DNA of 64,000 nucleotides from Sinomonas terrae. GTDB taxonomy: Bacteria > Actinomycetota > Actinomycetes > Actinomycetales > Micrococcaceae. Shown here one piece after another: positions 17,410 through 25,662 of the stretch. How positions within the stretch are numbered: position 1 is the stretch's first letter; every line of letters begins with the position of its first letter. The stretch spans positions 1,550,001 through 1,614,000 of the forward strand of contig NZ_JAKZBV010000001.1 of assembly GCF_022539255.1 (NCBI RefSeq), given 5' to 3'. Both the position numbers and the translations under genes were made by a program. The notes under the pieces are model-generated. The model was not told where the DNA came from. It made no database searches and saw only the letters and a program-made list of their open reading frames with translations.

Positions 17410-18390
17410 TCAGTCGGGGGCGCCTGCCGAGTCCGCGAGCATCTTCGCGACGCGGGCGACGACGTCCGCTCCCTCGAGGCGTGCGGTCCATTCTGCGGGA
17501 ATGGACTCGTGGCCCCACGCGGTTCCGAGAAGCGCCCCGGTGATGGCCGCTGCGTCCACACTTACCTCGGAAGCTCTCCGAACTGACTCCCCGAAGGCTG
17601 CAGAATCTCCTTCCGGGCCCGCGGAGAGTGCTGCCCGGACGGCCCCAGCCAGCGACAATGCCGCCGGGCCGGCACCTGAACGCAGCTTTTCGGAAGAGCC
17701 GGTCGCGAGCGCCTGGACGATGTCCTGCTCAGGGGAGCGGAGGCCGGAGACCGCAGCTCTCGCCTCGTCGATGGCCCCGGCGAGGCGGGAACCCGTCAGC
17801 GTTGCGTGCACGGCGTGGGCCACAGCGACGGACGCTTGGACGGCGTCGGGATGGCCATGGGTGAGGGTTGCGCTGTCGACCGCCATGGTGAGCACGGCCG
17901 ACGACGGGGTCCCCGGGACGAGGCCGAGGGGCGCCGTCCGGGCGGCGGCAGCAGCGTCGTGGAACTCGGGGCCACGCGGACGGGCTGCGGTTCCCATCTC
18001 TCCCGACGCAAGGGAGGCGACCCACGCCGGACGCACGGGAAGCGGCCGTGCGACGGACTCTTCCGCATCAATCCAGCGCGGCGGGGCTGGCGGCGCGGAC
18101 GAGGGCAACGTCACACCCTGGCCCACGGCCCAGCGCAGCTCGGCGAGCCACAGCGTCGCAGCCTGATCGGCATAGACCCCTTCGTTCGCCCATTCGAGCA
18201 CCTGGACAAGAGCATCGGCGGTGTACAGCGCGAGCTGTCCGTCCGCGCCGAGCCGCAGGCCGCCGTCGTCCGCACCCCTCTCGGTTCCGCTGTCCGCACT
18301 GCCTGCGTGCGCGAGAGAGACGGCCTCCGCTGTGGCAAGGCCCAGAAGGCAGCCGTGGATGCTCGATCGAATGCTCGGGGTGCTCGTCAC
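17410..18390 (-). CDS. ADP-ribosylglycohydrolase-like protein, active site degenerate
   Basis: A 326-residue protein with the overall layout of the ADP-ribosylglycohydrolase family: SSIHGCLLGLATAEAV at the N-terminus and AAITGALLGTAWGHESIPAEW at the C-terminus. The metal-binding signatures are missing. The usual GDALG/E start reads GLATAEAV, the usual T-D-D-T run reads TADAL, and the C-terminal D-A-D-T run reads VDAAA. It may therefore be a binding protein or pseudoenzyme. GTG start at 18390. Single gene, convergent with DUF4395. Confidence 0.7.
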   Translation of the reverse strand: MTSTPSIRSSIHGCLLGLATAEAVSLAHAGSADSGTERGADDGGLRLGADGQLALYTADALVQVLEWANEGVYADQAATLWLAELRWAVGQGVTLPSSAPPAPPRWIDAEESVARPLPVRPAWVASLASGEMGTAARPRGPEFHDAAAAARTAPLGLVPGTPSSAVLTMAVDSATLTHGHPDAVQASVAVAHAVHATLTGSRLAGAIDEARAAVSGLRSPEQDIVQALATGSSEKLRSGAGPAALSLAGAVRAALSAGPEGDSAAFGESVRRASEVSVDAAAITGALLGTAWGHESIPAEWTARLEGADVVARVAKMLADSAGAPD

Positions 18391-18592
18391 CCCTGCAATC
18401 TACCTCCGCTTTCGCGAGCCCTTTCCAAGCTGCGGGCGGCCGGGTATGTCGAGGGCCACACGCCGAGCATCGCGAAGGAAGGTAGCATGAGGGCGGTCAA
18501 GCGCCCGACCATCCCTGTGGTGGGTGCTGAGAGAAGACCTTCGCCCTCGGGCGGCGCCGCCGTCCCCACCGACGACTCGAAAGAGGAATCCC

Positions 18593-19606
18593 ATGACCAC
18601 CCCTGCGGTCACCACCGCTGCGGCCGTTCCTTCGGATACGAAGGAGTTCGGCATTGTCGCGAAGCTCGCGGCCGAGGCATTCGGCACGTTCCTTCTCGTC
18701 TTCGGCGGCCTCGGCGTTGCCCTCTTCAGCAATCCCTCCTCGGCCCCGTTGCCTGCTCCGCTCGCGATCGGCCTCAGCATCGCCGTCAGCATCGCGGCCT
18801 TCGGCCATATCTCGGGCGGCCACTTCAACCCGGCCGTGACACTCGGAACCGCCGTTGCCGGCCGTACTCCGTGGAGGCGCGTCCCGGGCTACATCGTGGC
18901 GCAGCTCGTCGGCGGTGCCATCGGCGCCCTGATCCTCTGGATCGCCGTTAAGACGCTCCCGGGCCTTTCGAACGTCCAGACCATCTTCACGCAGCTCTCG
19001 AACGGCGTGGACAGCCTTTCGCCGAACAAGTTCCCGATGGCCGCCGGTCTGCTCGCCGAGGTCGTTGCGACCGCTGCGTTCCTCGCCATCATCCTCGCCG
19101 CCACGTCGAAGCGTGCCGCGAAGGGCGTGGCCCCTTGGGCCATCGGCCTCGGCCTCGCGATCCTCGTCCAGGCCATCGCCCCGATCACGAACGCGTCGCT
19201 CAACCCGGCCCGCTCCACTGCGACTGTGATCTTCGCCGAGCCCACGGCGCTCGGGCAGCTGTGGATCTTCTGGGTCGCGCCGCTCCTCGGCGCCGCGATC
19301 GCGGGCCTGATCTTCCGCGGCTTCGGTTCCCCCGAGGACGTCATCGTCACGGGCGCCCCGGGCGCACCCTCCTTCACGACGGTCGAGGGCGAACCGACCC
19401 CCGGCATCACGGTCGCCGAGGAGGAGGAGGCCTCGGGCCACGGCTCTCACCGCGCGGAGCGGCAGTCAGAGGCGGCCGACGGCGAGCCCACTGATGCAGC
19501 GCTCGGCAAGGGCACGCTCGGCGAGGGGGCGGAGGTTCACCCGACCGCCGAGACTCCGGGTTCCGACGAGGACGACGCGAAAGACTTCTTCGACAAGAAC
19601 AAGTAA
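18593..19606 (+). CDS. MIP family channel (aquaporin/glycerol facilitator)
   Basis: A 337-residue channel with six helices and both NPA boxes, HFNPAVT and LNPARS. The pore domain ends near residue 245. The remaining 90 residues form a hydrophilic, acidic, His-containing tail ending KDFFDKNK, unusual for bacterial aquaporins and probably cytoplasmic and disordered. ATG at 18593 follows AGAGGA. Water versus small-polyol selectivity cannot be read with confidence here. Confidence 0.92.
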   Translation: MTTPAVTTAAAVPSDTKEFGIVAKLAAEAFGTFLLVFGGLGVALFSNPSSAPLPAPLAIGLSIAVSIAAFGHISGGHFNPAVTLGTAVAGRTPWRRVPGYIVAQLVGGAIGALILWIAVKTLPGLSNVQTIFTQLSNGVDSLSPNKFPMAAGLLAEVVATAAFLAIILAATSKRAAKGVAPWAIGLGLAILVQAIAPITNASLNPARSTATVIFAEPTALGQLWIFWVAPLLGAAIAGLIFRGFGSPEDVIVTGAPGAPSFTTVEGEPTPGITVAEEEEASGHGSHRAERQSEAADGEPTDAALGKGTLGEGAEVHPTAETPGSDEDDAKDFFDKNK

Positions 19607-19626
19607 GCCTCTTTGATGCTTCTGAG

Positions 19627-19658
19627 CGGGTGGCACCGGGAATTGTCGGTGCCACCCG
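19627..19658 (+). terminator. Terminator-like hairpin after the aquaporin gene
   Basis: A perfect 12-bp stem, CGGGTGGCACCG pairing with CGGTGCCACCCG, around an 8-base loop, 20 bp after the aquaporin stop. There is no strong T run, which is common for actinobacterial terminators. Confidence 0.65.
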
Positions 19659-19671
19659 TTAGCCTCCCAGC

Positions 19672-20835
19672 ATGAAGATCCTCCACACGTCTGACTGGCA
19701 TCTCGGGCGCTCATTCCACGGGCTCGGCCTCCTCGCCGCCCAGAGGGAATGGCTCGACGGACTCGTGGACTTCGTCACGAGCGAGAAGGTCGAGGCAGTG
19801 CTGATTGCGGGCGATGTGTACGACAGGGCATTGCCTGCCGTGGACGTCGTCGCTCTGCTCGACCGGGCGCTCGTCGAGCTCACCCAAGCAGGCGCACAAG
19901 TGGTCCTGACGAGCGGCAATCATGACTCGGCTGTGCGCTTGGGCTTCGGCTCGCGTCTCCTCGCACGGGGCGGGGTGCATCTGCGGACGCGCATCGCCGA
20001 CATCGATGTCCCTGTGCTCCTTGCGGGCGAGGACGGGACCGAGGTGGCTGTCTACGGGCTGCCGTACCTCGAGCCGCGCCTCGTCGCCGCGGAACTCGGG
20101 GCCGAGGGCTCGGGGCACGTTCCGGTCACGCGTGCGGCGCTCGACCGGGTGCGGTCGGATCTCGAGAAGCGTCGCGGCTCCGCTGACCTCCACTCGATCG
20201 TGATGGCACACACATTCGCTTCAGGCGGGGTGCCAGCCGAGAGCGAGCGTGCCCTGGCAGTCGGCGGCCTCGACGTCGTCCCCGCCGAACTGTTCGATGG
20301 CTTCGACTATGCCGCGCTCGGGCATCTCCACGGGCGTCAGCGCCTCACTGACACCGTTCGCTACTCGGGCTCCCCGCTCGCCTACTCCTTCGGCGAGGCC
20401 AAGCAGTCGAAGGGTGCGTGGCTGCTCGAGTTCTCGACGTCGGGCCTGGAGTCCGTGACCGAGGTCGGCTGGCCGACAGCCCATCGGCTCGCGGTGCTGC
20501 GCGGCACGCTCGAAGAGCTCCTCGCCGATCCTGCGCACGCTTCGGCCGAGGGTGCATGCTGTCATATAACGCTCACGGATGCCGAGCGGCCGCAGCGTGC
20601 CATGGAACGCCTGCGCGTCCGTTTCCCGCTTGCGCTCTCGCTCCAGTTCGAGCCGGAGGGCGGCCGCGAGAGAGCCGCTTCGACGTACAGTGGCCGGCTC
20701 GCGGCGGCGCGGGACGATCTCGAGGTGTGCTGCGGGTTCTTCGACCACGTGCGTGGCCGCGGCCCGGACGAGCGGGAGCGCTCGGCTCTCACCGACGCCC
20801 TTGAGTCGGTCCGGCTTGCGGAGGCCGGCAAATGA
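19672..20835 (+). CDS. sbcD: SbcD, nuclease subunit of SbcCD
   Basis: A 387-residue Mre11-like phosphoesterase acting with SbcC on hairpins and blocked DNA ends. Metal-binding blocks are in order: HTSDWHLG (5-12), AGDVYDR, LTSGNHD and ALGHLHGRQ. The C-terminal 120 residues form the capping and SbcC-contact part. The stop overlaps the sbcC start by 4 bp (ATGA). Confidence 0.96.
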   Translation: MKILHTSDWHLGRSFHGLGLLAAQREWLDGLVDFVTSEKVEAVLIAGDVYDRALPAVDVVALLDRALVELTQAGAQVVLTSGNHDSAVRLGFGSRLLARGGVHLRTRIADIDVPVLLAGEDGTEVAVYGLPYLEPRLVAAELGAEGSGHVPVTRAALDRVRSDLEKRRGSADLHSIVMAHTFASGGVPAESERALAVGGLDVVPAELFDGFDYAALGHLHGRQRLTDTVRYSGSPLAYSFGEAKQSKGAWLLEFSTSGLESVTEVGWPTAHRLAVLRGTLEELLADPAHASAEGACCHITLTDAERPQRAMERLRVRFPLALSLQFEPEGGRERAASTYSGRLAAARDDLEVCCGFFDHVRGRGPDERERSALTDALESVRLAEAGK

Positions 20836-23800
20836 GACTCCACCGCCTCGAGCTGGCCGCGTTCGGTCCGTTCGCCACTCGGCAGAGCATCGACTTCGAT
20901 GCCCTCGCCGAGCATGGACTCTTCCTTCTCAACGGGGCTACCGGGGCGGGGAAGACCAGCGTCCTCGACGCCGTCTGCTTCGCCCTGTACGGGGGCCTGC
21001 CCGGTGCCCGGCAGGGGAGCAAGTCGCTCAAGAGCCACCACGCTGACGCCTCAGCCGAGCCGTTCGTCGAGCTTGAGTTCAGTGCGCAGGGCCGGCGCTT
21101 GGAGGTCCGGCGCACTCCCGCCTGGGATCGCCCGAGCGCACGGTCCAAGAACGGTTTCACTTCCCAGCAGGCGAGCACCCAACTGCGTGAGCTCGTTGAC
21201 GGTGACTGGCAGGCCCTCTCGACGCGGAACGACGAGGCCGCGGGCATGCTTCGCGACGTGCTGGGGATGGACCGCGAGCAGTTCACTCGCGTTGCCATGC
21301 TCCCTCAGGGCGAGTTCGCCGCGTTCCTGCGTGCGGATCCGAAGGACCGCGAGAAGCTCCTCGAAAGCCTCTTCGCCACGGGGCGCTACGCCGACGTCGA
21401 GGCAGAGCTCTCAGCGATGGCACAGGAAGCAGAGGCGAGCGCGACGGCGGCCGAGAGCGCCGCACGGATGCCCCTCCGCCAGCTCGCGGCCGAGCTCGCA
21501 GCCCACCCCGAGCTCGCTGCCCGTGCCGAGCTCGCAGGCCATACCGAGCTCGCTGCCCACCCCGAGCTAGAGGGCGTGACAGCTGACGGGGCGGTCCTGA
21601 CCGAGGCGGAGGAGTGGTTCCGCGCGACAGATGCTTCCTTCGAGGTCCTCGCAGAGCGCGCGCAGGCGGCTATCGCGCGGGCCCGGGATGAGGTAGCGAG
21701 CGCTCGCGTCGCGGAGGAGAAGTGCAGGCGCGCGGCGGAGGATGCCGCAGAGCTCGCAGCGGCGCGGGAGCGGCAGGAACGCTGGGAGTCCAAGTCGGCG
21801 GAGCATGCGGCGCGGCTCGACCGCCTGGAGCGTGCGCGGGCGGCTTCGGCGCTGCGTCCGGAGCTGGAGGAGGATCGCCGTGCCGCCGCGGCTTGCGCAG
21901 CCGCCGAAGGGGAGCTCAGCGCCGCGCTCGGCGCGGCTGCGGCCGTGGGCTGGGCAGGAACGGACGACGGCGAGCTCTCGCCGGGCGAGCTGCGCACCGG
22001 GGCCGGGGACACTCGCGCGCAGGCCGCCGTGCTCGCGGAACGCATCCCGCTGGAGGACGAGCTCGACCACCTCACCTCCGAGCAGGACAAGGCCGCCTCG
22101 GCGGCTCGACGTGGGCGCGAGTTGCTTTCACGCTTGGACTCGGAACGGTCCGAGACGGATCGAGCTGAGGCGGCGCTTGCAGCCGAGCGGGAGAGGATCC
22201 AGCCGCTCGCTGCGGCACGGGCAGGAGACGAGCGCGACGAGCAGTCGGCGCGGACCGTGGTGGATGCCGTCAAGGAGTACCGGGCCGCGGTCGGGCAGCA
22301 GGCAGCTGCGGAACAGCTCCTCCTTCGGCGCCGTAGCGAGGCGCTCGAACTCCGTGGACGGTGGCTCGACCTTCGTCAGGAGCGCCTCGACCACACAGCC
22401 TTCGAGCTGGCCGCCAGGCTTGAGGATGGGGTGGACTGCCCCGTCTGCGGGTCTCCGGACCACCCACGGCCGGCTATGGGGGACGAGGATCCTCTGCGAT
22501 TCGTCGACCGCGAGAAGGAGGCTGCCGCTGCGGCTGAGGCCGGTGTGGAGAGTGAGCGTTCGGCGGCCGCCGGTCTCGCGGATGCGCGGGCAAGGGTGGC
22601 CGCGGTAATAGCCCGTGGGGGAGATGCTGATCCCGACAAGGCAGCACGAGTCCTGGCTGAGGCGACCGCTCGGCTGCAGGATGCGCGCGCAGCCGAGGGA
22701 CGGCTTGAAGAGGTCTCGCAACAGATTGCAGCGATTGAAGCCCGGCGCCGTGAGGCGGCTGCGGAGCGCGAGGCGGCCGCGACTGAGCTGGCGGTCGCCG
22801 AGGCAACCCTCGCCCGGCTCGCAAGCGAGATCGCGCAGCGCCAGAGCGACCTCATCGAGTGGCGGGTGGGCTGGCCGAGCCTCAGCGCCAGACACAGCGC
22901 TCTCACGGCCCTTGTTCGTGCCCTCGAGCCGCTTGCGGATACCGCCGCGACGGTCGCCGCCGAGCGCGCCCACGCGGCCAGGGCCGCGGCAGCCCTCGAT
23001 GCTGCACTCGACGGGACATGTTTCGCGGACGCGGAGGCCGCCCGATCGGCCCTGCTCACGGAGGACGAGGCCAAGGTTCTGCAGTCTGCGGTTGAGTCGT
23101 ATGCCGCGGAGGAGCAGGCGATCGCAGGATTGCTTTCGTCCGCGGCGGCGACGCGTGCCCTCGCCGCGGAGCAGTCGGCCGGGCTTGAATCCGCTCCAGA
23201 TCCGGCCGAGCGACTTGAAGGGTGCCAGCGTGAACTGGCCAGAGCAGAGGCGGAGCTCGCTTCGGCTCACGCAGCCCGGCATTCGGCGGTGGCTGCGCGT
23301 ACACGTTGCGAAACGCTGCACGAGGAATTCGCGCACGCGCTCCCTGTCGTGAGGTCGGCCCGTTCGCGCGCTGACCTGCTCGGCGAGCTCCAGAGGACCG
23401 CGCGCGGGAGTGGCGACAATCGGCTCAGGATGTCGCTTCATCGCTACGTGCTCGCGGCACGGCTCGAGCAGGTCGCCCTCGCCGCGACCGAGCGGCTCGC
23501 CGTCATGAGCGACGGTCGCTTCAGCCTCGAGCACAGCGACGCCTTGGCCGCGCGGGGCGCCGCGTCCGGGCTTGGGCTCGAGGTCTTCGATGCCTGGACC
23601 GGTCAGCGGCGTGACCCTTCGACCCTGTCCGGCGGAGAGTCGTTCATGGCGTCGCTCGCTTTGGCACTGGGACTCGCGGATGTCGTGCAGCACGAGGCCG
23701 GCGGCATCGATATCGAGACGCTGTTCGTCGACGAGGGTTTCGGAAGCCTCGACGAGCAGACGCTCGAACAGGTCATGGAGGCGATTGAGGGACTTCGCGA

Positions 23801-23930
23801 CGGAGGGCGCACTGTGGGGCTCGTGAGCCACGTCGCCGAACTCAAGCAGAGGATCCCTGCACAGATCCGCGTCACGAAGGGCCGCTCAGGGTCGAGCGTG
23901 ACAGTCGTGGCCGGCGGGGATGCTCTCTAG
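20832..23930 (+). CDS. sbcC: SbcC, ATPase subunit of SbcCD
   Basis: A 1032-residue SMC-like ATPase. Walker A is NGATGAGKTS near residue 35, the zinc-hook motif CPVC is at about 536-539 in the middle of the long coiled coil, and the C-terminal head has LSGGESFMASLALALG and LFVDEGFGSLDE. Full length and intact. The coiled coil contains a six-residue repeat (ELAAHP-like) encoded by an 18-bp tandem DNA repeat at 21492-21563. Coupled to sbcD. Confidence 0.96.
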   Translation: MRLHRLELAAFGPFATRQSIDFDALAEHGLFLLNGATGAGKTSVLDAVCFALYGGLPGARQGSKSLKSHHADASAEPFVELEFSAQGRRLEVRRTPAWDRPSARSKNGFTSQQASTQLRELVDGDWQALSTRNDEAAGMLRDVLGMDREQFTRVAMLPQGEFAAFLRADPKDREKLLESLFATGRYADVEAELSAMAQEAEASATAAESAARMPLRQLAAELAAHPELAARAELAGHTELAAHPELEGVTADGAVLTEAEEWFRATDASFEVLAERAQAAIARARDEVASARVAEEKCRRAAEDAAELAAARERQERWESKSAEHAARLDRLERARAASALRPELEEDRRAAAACAAAEGELSAALGAAAAVGWAGTDDGELSPGELRTGAGDTRAQAAVLAERIPLEDELDHLTSEQDKAASAARRGRELLSRLDSERSETDRAEAALAAERERIQPLAAARAGDERDEQSARTVVDAVKEYRAAVGQQAAAEQLLLRRRSEALELRGRWLDLRQERLDHTAFELAARLEDGVDCPVCGSPDHPRPAMGDEDPLRFVDREKEAAAAAEAGVESERSAAAGLADARARVAAVIARGGDADPDKAARVLAEATARLQDARAAEGRLEEVSQQIAAIEARRREAAAEREAAATELAVAEATLARLASEIAQRQSDLIEWRVGWPSLSARHSALTALVRALEPLADTAATVAAERAHAARAAAALDAALDGTCFADAEAARSALLTEDEAKVLQSAVESYAAEEQAIAGLLSSAAATRALAAEQSAGLESAPDPAERLEGCQRELARAEAELASAHAARHSAVAARTRCETLHEEFAHALPVVRSARSRADLLGELQRTARGSGDNRLRMSLHRYVLAARLEQVALAATERLAVMSDGRFSLEHSDALAARGAASGLGLEVFDAWTGQRRDPSTLSGGESFMASLALALGLADVVQHEAGGIDIETLFVDEGFGSLDEQTLEQVMEAIEGLRDGGRTVGLVSHVAELKQRIPAQIRVTKGRSGSSVTVVAGGDAL
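21492..21563. repeat. 18-bp tandem repeat inside sbcC
   Basis: Four in-frame copies start at 21492, 21510, 21528 and 21546, each beginning GAGCTCGC(A/T), with a partial fifth. They encode a six-residue repeat of the ELAA(H/R)(P/A) type in the first coiled-coil arm, adding 24 residues without a frameshift. Confidence 0.9.
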
Positions 23931-24191
23931 GGCCGTCGCGCATGGAATAAGGCGTGCCCGTGTCGACCCGAGTCTCTGTCTTATCGCGCTACAAGGTCCT
24001 GCCAAACCTTGCGGGCTGCTGTAATCCGCGCTGGGCCTCACTTCCGCCGTCGCGGCCCTGAGGGGCAGAAGCAGCGCTGGTCGCGCCAGTGGCAGCCAGC
24101 AGGAGCCCTTCTTGCGCTCGGTGGGGTGATCGCCGTCGTCCGCCGCGGCAGGGGCGGAGGTCTCCGCCAACAGATCTCCAGGAGATCTCCG

Positions 24192-24902
24192 TCAGCCGAC
24201 GGCAACGGCAATGCGCCGAGCGGACTCCTTGAGCGTCTGGCCAATCTCCTCGACCTCGATGTTCCCGCCCAGATGCACGACGGCGAGTGCGGACGGCCGC
24301 TGACGCGGGGTCAGGATGGGCGCGGCGATCGCGAAGACGCCGGGGATCACCTCGTCGTGGCTGACCGCGTACCCTCGTTCCCGGGCTTCCTCGGCCTCCG
24401 GCCGATAGGGGACTTCTGGCATCCGACGTTCCCATTCAGCCCGCCCTATGGCGGACTGGATAGCGATCCCGGGGGCTCCCGAGGAGACGCTATGCCGAGT
24501 GCCGGGGCGCTGTGCGATGGTCGTGCCGTTGTGGCGTGGCTCGACGGTCGCGAGCGTGACGCAGTCCGCATGGTCCCACACGACGACGAAGGCGGTCATG
24601 CCGAGTTCTTCGGCGATGCGGCCGAGTTCCGGTGCCGCGGCGGACTGCAGGTCGCGGGCGACGCCGCGCGCCAGGACCGCGAGGCCGGCACCGGGCTGGA
24701 GCCGCCCCGAATCGTCCCGTTCGATGAGGGAGTGGTCCTCGAGCGTGCGGATGATGCGGTAGGCGATCGAGCGGTGTAAGCCGAGCGAGTCGGCGAGCTC
24801 CGCGATCGTGAGCGGTGAGCGCGCGTCGGCGAGAACCTCGAGCGCCCGGATCCCTCGCGAGAGGGTCTGGGAGTGGGCCGCCGTCTCCGTTGCCTGCGGC
24901 AT
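24192..24902 (-). CDS. IclR family transcriptional regulator
   Basis: A 236-residue regulator with an N-terminal winged helix (LEVLADARSPLTIAELADSL, then HRSIAYRIIRTLEDHSLI) and a C-terminal IclR ligand domain with VSSGAPGIAI and the final ILTPRQRPSALAVVHLGG. ATG at 24902 follows an AGGAG element eight bases upstream; the frame is open further but lacks homology. It is divergent from the flavin reductase-monooxygenase pair and is likely its regulator. The 260 bp downstream, up to sbcC, show no gene. Confidence 0.92.
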   Translation of the reverse strand: MPQATETAAHSQTLSRGIRALEVLADARSPLTIAELADSLGLHRSIAYRIIRTLEDHSLIERDDSGRLQPGAGLAVLARGVARDLQSAAAPELGRIAEELGMTAFVVVWDHADCVTLATVEPRHNGTTIAQRPGTRHSVSSGAPGIAIQSAIGRAEWERRMPEVPYRPEAEEARERGYAVSHDEVIPGVFAIAAPILTPRQRPSALAVVHLGGNIEVEEIGQTLKESARRIAVAVG

Positions 24903-24988
24903 GGATGCTCCTTTCGGGGGCGACTCGGACCGAGAGGATCTGGTCGTAGAGTCTTGTGCAGGGCCGCACCTCACCCTACAGTTGAAAT

Positions 24989-25065
24989 GTTCGATATCGG
25001 GACGTTCTGTTCAATTATAGAACTTTTATCCCGCAAACTACAGAGTACTCCCGCAAACTACAGAG
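24989..25065. promoter_or_regulatory. Operator-like elements on a 20-bp pitch, iclR-hpaC intergenic
   Basis: An A+T-rich stretch between the divergent genes. Two boxes of the form GTTC-N7-G(G/A)AC start at 24989 and 25009, and two exact 17-bp direct repeats TCCCGCAAACTACAGAG start at 25029 and 25049. All four elements begin exactly 20 bp apart, about two helical turns. This would suit cooperative binding of an IclR dimer of dimers; the binding protein is an inference. Confidence 0.6.
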
Positions 25066-25102
25066 CCTCGGCAGAATGTGACCGCCTGAGGAGGTGTCGC
25101 GC

Positions 25103-25633
25103 ATGATCGCGCAGCCCGGAGGGGTCCCCCAGAGGACTGGGCGGCCCGTGAGCGCTCGCGCTCACCACTTCCGGGGCAGTCTTGGCCGCTTCGCGACCGG
25201 CGTGGCGATCGTGACCTTCGATGGCGTGACGAAGCGCCACGGCATCACCGTCAATTCCTTCACGTCGGTCTCCCTCGACCCCCCGCTTGTGCTCGTGAGC
25301 ATCGCGCGCAACACGCGGGCCCACGACGAGCTCGCCGGGCGGCCCTTCACGGTGAACATCCTCGGGGCCGAGCAGAAGGCCCTTGCCATGCACTTCGCCG
25401 GCACCCCAGGGGTCGAGCCCCAGTGGGTCGAGGGGAGCATGGCTCCACGCCTCAGCAGGGTCCTCGCCTATTTCGAGTGCAAGCCTTGGGCTGCCTACGA
25501 CGGTGGCGACCACACTCTCTATCTTGGCGAGGTTGTCGACTTCAACTATCGCTCCGGGGACGCCCTTGCTTTCGCGAGCGGCCGCTTCACGACAATCCCT
25601 GAGAGCCAGCTCGGCGTGGAGGACCTGCTCTAG
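25103..25633 (+). CDS. Flavin reductase (HpaC-like), monooxygenase small component
   Basis: A 176-residue FMN-binding split-barrel reductase that would supply reduced flavin to the adjacent monooxygenase. Core blocks are FRGSLGRFATGVAIVTF, HGITVNSFTSVSLDPP and LVSIARNTRAHD, then GRPFTVNIL. ATG at 25103 has GAGGAGG eight bases upstream; an upstream in-frame GTG at 25094 is less likely because it lies at the end of that element. Separated by 29 bp from hpaB on the same strand. Confidence 0.88.
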   Translation: MIAQPGGVPQRTGRPVSARAHHFRGSLGRFATGVAIVTFDGVTKRHGITVNSFTSVSLDPPLVLVSIARNTRAHDELAGRPFTVNILGAEQKALAMHFAGTPGVEPQWVEGSMAPRLSRVLAYFECKPWAAYDGGDHTLYLGEVVDFNYRSGDALAFASGRFTTIPESQLGVEDLL

Positions 25634-25662
25634 AAACGATCGACGACGACGGGAGAAGCACC

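Noticed and set aside
22128..23831. A 567-codon minus-strand frame opposite sbcC.
   Set aside because: Shadow of sbcC, which has an intact ATPase head and zinc hook in the plus frame.
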